Assembly (NCBI GenBank): GCA_030180075.1
Contig: JASNJN010000150.1
Location: 1 to 36,239 of the forward strand
Length of the DNA stretch: 36,239 nucleotides
Direction of reading: 5' to 3'
Source of the DNA: Mikrocytos mackini
Lineage: Eukaryota > Endomyxa > Ascetosporea > Mikrocytida > Mikrocytiidae
The notes under the pieces were generated by a model. The model was not told the DNA's origin and searched no databases. It was given only the letters and a program-made list of their open reading frames with translations. Below, piece after piece: positions 29,737 through 36,239 of this stretch. The first letter of the stretch is position 1, and each line of letters opens with the position of its first letter. The position numbers were made by a program, and so were the translations under genes.

Positions 29737-32724
29737 ATGGTCGACTGTTACATATGTGGAGACACTTTCAAATCAAAGCGAGCAATGAGATGTCACATTG
29801 GAAAGATTCACCGAGACACCAACTCTTTAAACTATTCCTCGAACACCAAAACTAACCAAATGGCTTTTAATGAGATAGATAAGGCTATTGATAATACTGA
29901 TTTCTCACCACAAACAACATCTATGCCTGATTATCTCAATTCGCCTCTTGTTGGTCAGGATAGCGAAAAAAGCCCCAATTTACCAAGGATATCATCTAGC
30001 GTTTCTTCCCTAACTCAGTTACACAGTCTGAACAATTTAGAACATTCAACCGATCGTAATCTAGTGGCTTCCAATTTCCCCCAAGGCGAGCGAAATACTG
30101 GACAGTGGTACTTTAATAGTAGTGATAAAACAACAATTTCAAAATGCTATCTTGTCCCGAATACCAAGCGTATAAAACTCACAACTGATACTTCCAATAA
30201 CAACACCTTGGGCAATATGTTAAGCGGCTTTAAATTGAGTCATTCTACTGTTAACCAGATACCAAAAACACCTAACTCACAAGAGGCTGACAATAACGAT
30301 GATGTTGTAATTAGAAGTACCATAAGGGAAGAAGAACAAACCGTGAAATTTTCGAATGATGATAATTTAGATAATATAAGCAGCCCAGAAGATAGGGGTA
30401 ATTATATTATAGAATGTAGGTTTTGTAATCTAAAATTATTATCAAATAGAAATTTAATAAAACACTATAATAGAAATCATAAAACTAACATTAAAACTAG
30501 AATATTGTTTTTTAAAGATGAAGAAATATTGGACAGATGGAAAAAAGACAATTTTAAAATCGAAACACACACGATGATTATGACAGCAAGAAATCCCACA
30601 ACAACAGCATCCGAATATTTTAAATGTAATTTCCATAGTAACAATAGAAAACAATGTTCGGCTTATGTTACATGTTCTAGATACTCGAACAAGACCATAA
30701 AGGTAAAATTCTCTTTCGATCATATACACCCAACAAATTGGGACCAAGTTGTTTTACCAGTAGAGATCAAAACAAAACTCATAGAAGAAATCGAAAGCGG
30801 CGTTCCGTTATATCGAATTTACATCAATCTACTTTCAAAGATCAATAACAAAATAGAAACCAAATCTCAGACTTTATCAATGGGGTATTTACATTACCTC
30901 AAAAGACAATGTAACAGCAAAATAACCATGCACAAAAGCGACTACGACAGCTTCCTCAAGATAATAGAAAAAGAAACAACATACAAAAATGACAACAATT
31001 ACATAATACAGATATGTCTCAAAAAACTAGGCGAGCAGGTAAGTAAATATAAAATATTGAATGATGACTTTATATTTGCTTTTACAACGCCCAAATTATT
31101 AGAAAAATTCAACAAATATTGTAACAAGGGAATTCTTTTTGACTCTACACACTCCACAAATGTATATTCATATCCATTAACGTGCGGTATGGTTGTAACA
31201 GACAATTTTACGGCATTTCCATTCATATTTATACTCTCGTCAAACGAATGCGAAGAAACAATGCATTATGTGTTTGAAAATTTTAAAAGTATTATCGATA
31301 ATATGAAGACGATAAAATATTTTATCTCGGACATGTATATGGGATTTTTTAACGGATGGAATAAAACATTTAATTATGAAATTAGTCATATTTTTTGTGA
31401 TTTCCACGTTAAAAAAAATTGGAAGAAAAATATCAACAAGATGGTAAAAGACGAAAAAACCCGTAAAATTATTGTTGAATATTTTGATATTTTTTCTAAA
31501 ACTACATGCAAAAATACCTTTGAATTGGTACTTAATGGTTTTATGAAAACAATAGAAAAATTACACAATAACTTTTTTACATACTTCAAAACATATTACT
31601 ATCCCCATAAAGAAAAATGGGCTTTACCATATAGGTTAGAATGCTACTTTAACACCAACAATTATTGCGAGAGTTTCTTTAAGAAGTTGAAATACAAGTT
31701 TCTTGACAATATTACAAATAGTAGAATAGATCTACTATGTTCTAAGTTATTTAAAACCTCCCATATATTAATTAATGAGTATTTGGTGAAGTCTGTTTCG
31801 AATAAAAAGGAAAATCAAACTTTTAGAATCAAACAGTCAATAAAGAATCACATTTCGTCCAAACTAATTCCTTCTGACTTAATAAATACTGCTGACAATA
31901 TTAACTTCACGTACAAAGAACACAGAATTTCTCTAGTAAAGACATTTACAACATTCATTGAAGGCAAGATACTTTGCCCTTATTGCCTTATTCATTTTGA
32001 AGAATTCGTCTGCACCTGTATATGCTTTGTGAGAACTAAACAGGTGTGCAAACACATACATGCGGTTGCAAACAAGTATTTCCAGGCGATGTTCATAACC
32101 AGGGCATTCTCTAATTTTGACAGCGTTTATAACTCTAGTAAAGACATGACACAAGAAACGGCCAATATTATTCCTTCAAATAAGATAGAAAGTAGCGATG
32201 GAATTGAAGTACAGACGAGTGAGAGAGTAGAAGAGGTAAAGGTAGTAAGTGAGTATAATGAAAGTGTTATGAACAAGGAGATTGATATTATGGCGGACAG
32301 TCTATCAGCAATGAGTCTACGTTGTAAAGATCTGGAGAATTCAGAGGAACTAAAATCTTCGTTCGATCATAGTATCTTTCTATTGAATAGAAATAAAGTT
32401 CCAAATGAGTTTATTTCTCCGATGCTTGCCCCCATGTTTAATAAGTCAAGAATTGTAGTAAAGCAACGAGACATTGGAATTTTAGAGAAGTCTGATTCTG
32501 GATTGAAATTCAAAAAATTCAGAAAAAAGAGAGGTAGAAAAGTGGTCAAACTTGTGAAAAGTATATCGGTTTGTTGGAGTTGTTTTTTGATGGAAGATAA
32601 AAATAGTACCCCTTTTATTGAATGGGTAAGTTGTACAAGGTGTGGCAAGTGGTATCACACGGAATGCCTTCCAAACATAGAAGAGAGCGAACTTAAAGTC
32701 TTTGTGTGCTGTATTCAGAAGTAG
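29737..32724 (+). CDS. MULE transposase with multiple zinc-binding modules
   Basis: Cut-and-paste transposase, 995 residues, intact. In order: a C2H2 finger at 4-25 (CX2CX12HX4H); a second C2H2 finger at about 229-250; a FLYWCH/WRKY-GCM1-like module at about 290-335 (FKCN...CSAYVTC...FDHIHP); the MULE DDE domain at about 465-650, with first Asp in LFDSTHSTN, second in ISDMYMGFF, then CDFHVKKNW, and candidate Glu in RLECYFNTNNYCESFF; a SWIM finger at about 757-777 (CTCICF...VCKHIHAV); and a C-terminal PHD-like finger at about 945-992 (VCWSC, SCTRCGKWYHTECL, FVCC). The SWIM finger is normal for MULEs; a C-terminal PHD is unusual. No membrane segments. Confidence 0.92.
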   Translation: MVDCYICGDTFKSKRAMRCHIGKIHRDTNSLNYSSNTKTNQMAFNEIDKAIDNTDFSPQTTSMPDYLNSPLVGQDSEKSPNLPRISSSVSSLTQLHSLNNLEHSTDRNLVASNFPQGERNTGQWYFNSSDKTTISKCYLVPNTKRIKLTTDTSNNNTLGNMLSGFKLSHSTVNQIPKTPNSQEADNNDDVVIRSTIREEEQTVKFSNDDNLDNISSPEDRGNYIIECRFCNLKLLSNRNLIKHYNRNHKTNIKTRILFFKDEEILDRWKKDNFKIETHTMIMTARNPTTTASEYFKCNFHSNNRKQCSAYVTCSRYSNKTIKVKFSFDHIHPTNWDQVVLPVEIKTKLIEEIESGVPLYRIYINLLSKINNKIETKSQTLSMGYLHYLKRQCNSKITMHKSDYDSFLKIIEKETTYKNDNNYIIQICLKKLGEQVSKYKILNDDFIFAFTTPKLLEKFNKYCNKGILFDSTHSTNVYSYPLTCGMVVTDNFTAFPFIFILSSNECEETMHYVFENFKSIIDNMKTIKYFISDMYMGFFNGWNKTFNYEISHIFCDFHVKKNWKKNINKMVKDEKTRKIIVEYFDIFSKTTCKNTFELVLNGFMKTIEKLHNNFFTYFKTYYYPHKEKWALPYRLECYFNTNNYCESFFKKLKYKFLDNITNSRIDLLCSKLFKTSHILINEYLVKSVSNKKENQTFRIKQSIKNHISSKLIPSDLINTADNINFTYKEHRISLVKTFTTFIEGKILCPYCLIHFEEFVCTCICFVRTKQVCKHIHAVANKYFQAMFITRAFSNFDSVYNSSKDMTQETANIIPSNKIESSDGIEVQTSERVEEVKVVSEYNESVMNKEIDIMADSLSAMSLRCKDLENSEELKSSFDHSIFLLNRNKVPNEFISPMLAPMFNKSRIVVKQRDIGILEKSDSGLKFKKFRKKRGRKVVKLVKSISVCWSCFLMEDKNSTPFIEWVSCTRCGKWYHTECLPNIEESELKVFVCCIQK

Positions 32725-35426
32725 TGCGATAATTAAAATCATGTTATAGTAAGCTATTATGACTATATCTTTGAATTTTGAATGATATGTTTAGTTGAGT
32801 CTGTGTTGTTTCTTAGGCTAACAAATGTCTATTTTGTTTATTCCTTGTTATAAACCTAATGATTTATGTACCTTACATTTGTCTTGAAGGTTTGGTTTCA
32901 TTAATAATATAATCAACTTGTTTTAATTTACCAGTCAAAATTATTCCAAATATAATTCCAACCATGCTAGCCAAGTTTTTAACTAGTTCAAAACAATCTC
33001 AATAAATGGTTTGTATGTAATTTTCTGCAATTAGATTCTAATCATATTTTGCATGGGCAGTTAAAATCGCTATGTTTGTTTGTATTTGATGTGGAAATCT
33101 GATCGTTTCTAAAGGCTGTTATCTAGAGTATTTTGTTGGAATTTCACAGTTTGTTCCTAGATTATCTATATGCTTGTTCTAGTTTGAAGAACAAACAAGC
33201 AAAGAAAATTCTATTATATTTGAAATTGCTCTTTATAATAATCACTTTAAACAAAAAGTGGTTATCTCACAGTGTTCTTCAAATCGATTCATAATTATTC
33301 CCGAGAAAACACTTGCTAAGTATCATAGATATTTGAAGCAACTGTTACTATATCGTTACTTTAAATCAATGACTAGAATTTAAATAGTTTGCCAGACTCA
33401 GTTTCAGCGAGAGAAATTCATTTCAGTTACTCCTAGTAAAAGATGTTGTTTCTCATAATGAATTATTTTTGAATAAGTTCTCGTTAATCACAAACTACGT
33501 AAAAGTTGCTCAGAAATAGTAAGAATGTTTAAATGAGAACAATGTAGTGAGTTCATCCCAATTTGAATCCCAAAAGGGAAGTATTATATATTGAATTTCT
33601 TTTGAATAAACATATGGCCATGGAATTCATAATCTGTAGCGATATTTCCGGATCTGACACATAAACCCGATTTCTTGACAATATGATATATGTATTCGCA
33701 ACCTATGAGAGTGTCCAGTCTTCTGTTATTTGATATTTGAAGAATAATGTGTGAGTTAATTCTAAAACCTCTCAAAACGCATTTATAATTCTTTTTGTTG
33801 TTGTACATTATTGAATTCTCTTGTTGAATCAGGGAGTACTTAAAGTATTGAACCTTTTAATATAATCTGCCACAACACCATCGAAACGTCTAACGAAATA
33901 TTGTATTGCGCCATGTTACAGTCAATTAAATTATGTCTCGATATATTTCACAATATTGAAACATATAACAAATTTATCAATTCTTTAGGGATGCAAGTAT
34001 ATCAACCCGCCCAAGGTTAATAATGAACAAATCCCAGAAACATAATATATATCGCCATCACGAGTTCATTCGGCGATCTTTAACCCCGACTCTTATATTT
34101 AGGATTTCTATGAACAAGAAACTATCAACTTCCTAAAATGAATGCATTCAGTAATATGATGAGCGAGTTCATATTACAATATTAATAACTACAGGAATCA
34201 TTATAAACTACCAGGCATAGTATTTCTGATGAAATTCGTAGAATATGATAAGCTATCGTCCTCAGTTAGTTGTCAAGAATAGTTAATCTTCTTTAACAAC
34301 TAAGTAGTTATCATTGTAAGAAAATTTGCTAGTACATGTTACCCTTACGAGAAAACGATCTTTTAATCATTAGAGGTGGTAAAGAGAAGCGGGCAAGGAT
34401 GTTTAAGAATGAATAAATATGCGATCTAAAAAATATTCCCAATCGGGCCCAATATAACTATCCGATCAAAAGTAAATAGAATATGCTGAAAACCTTAATC
34501 TGCGAAGTCATGAAAGAATATCATAATAGATACAAGTAGCTATTCAGGGCACATCTTTAAAGATCAGCGGGTTAATTGTGAATACGAGTATAGAATCAGT
34601 AAGTCAAGATAGAGAATGTTTTTAGTGTAAGAAATGCTATTAGAAAGGTACTGATGATTATTTCTACATAACCATATGTTGTTACAAACAGGAATGAAAG
34701 CAATTGTTTTATAGAAATCTAAAAGCTCCTAAAGACGATGTAGTATATTCTCGAAGTTCAATAGTATTAGGCGTTAAATAAGGACAAAGATAATGTAACT
34801 AATATTTCTTTATAGCCCAGTTATCCTTTTTCTGTATTGTATTAAAGTAAGAAAATATTCGATAAAAGTTATTGAGTAAAGTAATATCTTTAATATAATT
34901 CATTTGTAAAGCACTGTACATTTTTATTCCATTTGTATAACGCAGGTGTTAGAAAAGATATAGAGTATTAAAGAGAATCGCCACAAGAGTCGCTGGAAAC
35001 ATCAGTATAAGATGACGCCATGCAAACCTAGTTAATTGATTCCATTACAAAGTTAGCTGTTCCGACCAAGAAATATGATCGCCACATAATATAACTTTCG
35101 TTTCTCATTGTTTAACCTAACCCCAAAGTCCGATCTTAATCAAGAACTTAGATTGTAGTGAATTTATCAATTGTGTACGAGACACAAACATTTGAATTTT
35201 TGGAAGCAATGTCTGTTAATATAATTCGGACATTTGAGAATATTAGTTTTAAATGCAGGTAATTTAATAAGTGAAATGCTTATATTCTGTCTAGCTATAG
35301 AAAATTTGTTGAAAACAACTATAAAGAGAATAACCTTCACGATTTCCTTTACAGCATAATCTGTATGACATTTTGCTTATGTCAAGTGTCTGGTAGAACG
35401 CTAATGCAATATAGAATGCCATGGTG
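32725..35426. other. 2.7-kb non-coding interior of the MULE
   Basis: Downstream of the transposase, still inside the terminal repeats. Frames are at most about 75 codons with no recognisable product; stops are dense on both strands. A hairpin CTTGTTCTAGTTTGAAGAACAAG occurs at 33173-33195. It could be a decayed second gene, captured DNA or spacer. Confidence 0.45.
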
Positions 35427-35555
35427 GTCTGTTGTCTGTTGTCTGTTGTCTGTTGTCTGTTGTCTGTTGTCTGTTGTCTGTTGTCTGTTGTCTGTTGTCT
35501 GTTGTCTGTTGTCTGTTGTCTGTTGTCTGTTGTTTGTTGTCTGTTGTTTGTTGTC
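35427..35555. repeat. Heptanucleotide microsatellite (GTCTGTT)n
   Basis: About 18 tandem copies of the 7-bp unit, nearly perfect, with two or three variant units at the right end. The unit length makes all three frames open and gives repeated VCCLLSV peptides, which are artefacts of the repeat. It lies about 70 bp inside the right terminal repeat of the MULE. Confidence 0.95.
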
Positions 35556-35626
35556 AGTGGGATTTAGTTTTTTTTAACAGTTTAGATTTGCTGAGCTTTC
35601 GTTTTAAGCGAGTTAAATGAGTTTGT

Positions 35627-35799
35627 CTTGTAAAACTAAATTTTAAGATTTTTAAAAATGAAAAACGACATATAGGTTACTGATGGCTGTAAAATCGTTA
35701 GAAAAGAAGTCAGATCTGTATTGTATATTGTTTTAAATAAACCTTGCATTTTATAAGTATTAAAAAGAGCATTTAAAATCGATGATAATTTGGGTTTGT
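35627..35799 (-). repeat. MULE right terminal inverted repeat
   Basis: Inverse of 29563-29735 with no difference that I could find. It would drive transcription leftward, into the microsatellite and the non-coding interior. Confidence 0.9.
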
Positions 35800-36239
35800 A
35801 TATTTCTGAAAAATTATTAGAGACGAAATTTTTTTCGAACAATGTGGTAGAGAATTGGCGATATTTTTCAAATTTTTGTTTGTACTACGTGGGTTTGGTG
35901 TAGTTTTTGTTTGTTATAGAGAGGTTTGACTGTATGTTGATTTGAAACAACTAAGTTGTATTTAAATTGAATCAGATTGTTGGGATGGCATAAAATAGAT
36001 ACTGTGTCTAATTAAATAAATATTAACGTTATAAACCAATAACCAGATGTTTTGTTGCCGTTTTTGTCGAACGTAACTAAAACAATAATTTTTTTGTTCG
36101 CTTGCATATAAATCACAACATGACATGCTTCTACTATGTTCGAACATATTTATAAACTCGTTTGGTTCCAATTAACCTTCGAACGTTCTTTCGAAAATTT
36201 AAATTTTACTTTTTTCATGGATCAAGAATTAGACACTAC
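35800..36239. other. Right flank without a gene
   Basis: AT-rich DNA with the second pogo-like terminal repeat at 35880. A minus-strand 69-codon frame near 35962-36171 has no recognisable product and I do not call it. Confidence 0.45.
35880..35932. repeat. pogo/Tc1-like terminal repeat, copy 2
   Basis: Matches 21-71 with about four differences. It ends GAGAGGTTTGACTG followed by TA (35933-35934), which fits a terminus of a TA-inserting element whose body lies to the left. The MULE lies directly to the left, so it may have inserted into such an element. Confidence 0.55.

Larger units (their letters stand above)
29563..35799 (+). mobile_element. Mutator-like element (MULE), apparently intact
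   Basis: Terminal inverted repeats of 173 bp (29563-29735 and 35627-35799) appear identical. They enclose a 995-codon MULE transposase and 2.9 kb of non-coding sequence. The transposase ATG is one base inside the left repeat. I found no adjacent 9-bp target duplication: GCGAGAGTG on the left, ATATTTCTG on the right. TTATTAG occurs near both ends (29548-29554, 35814-35820) but not at equal distance. The identical repeats suggest a young insertion or recent conversion. Confidence 0.88.

Noticed and set aside
35365-35620. Frames encoding VCCLLSV repeats
   Set aside because: They are translations of the 7-bp microsatellite, open in all frames by construction.

Overview
This window looks like part of a transposon-rich, AT-rich genome of a small eukaryote, most likely a microsporidian with an expanded genome. 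The clues are short intronless genes, a shortened RNA polymerase alpha-like subunit, very tight gene packing in one island, and long gene-poor tracts filled with DNA transposons and a LINE. The assignment to microsporidia is inference; no rRNA or tRNA gene is present to settle it.

Layout. 489-2727: two unrecognised host-type genes. 2793-4492: a Tc1-like (DD34E) element with a broken transposase gene that itself carries a 248-bp MITE with a 9-bp target duplication. 4837-5577: two MITEs. 5824-6955: about 1.1 kb of back-to-back stem-loops with no gene, the strangest stretch in the window. 7434-11100: the host gene island, with a WD40 protein (-), an RPB3/AC40-type RNA polymerase subunit (+), a DHHC palmitoyltransferase (-) and an unknown basic protein (-). 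The first two start divergently within the same four bases (CATG). 11392-15567: a 42-bp tandem repeat array with a palindromic core, then two non-autonomous hAT-like elements, one holding a compact structured segment that may be an RNA gene. 17611-19981: a hAT element whose transposase is spread over three overlapping frames. 20560-29560: a non-LTR retrotransposon with reverse transcriptase and restriction-like endonuclease domains, several one-base lesions, and a 2.1-kb near-perfect palindrome (977-bp arms) inserted in it. 29563-35799: a Mutator-like element with identical 173-bp terminal inverted repeats and an intact 995-residue transposase carrying several zinc-binding modules. Two copies of a pogo/Tc1-like terminal repeat lie near the two window edges.

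No pathway links the genes. The host genes are housekeeping types; the rest is a record of nested insertions. Active or recently active candidates are the Mutator-like element and the palindromic element, because their repeats have hardly diverged. The Tc1 copy, the LINE copy and the older hAT elements are damaged. All boundaries were read by eye; repeat families, RNA folds and protein homologies have not been checked by search.
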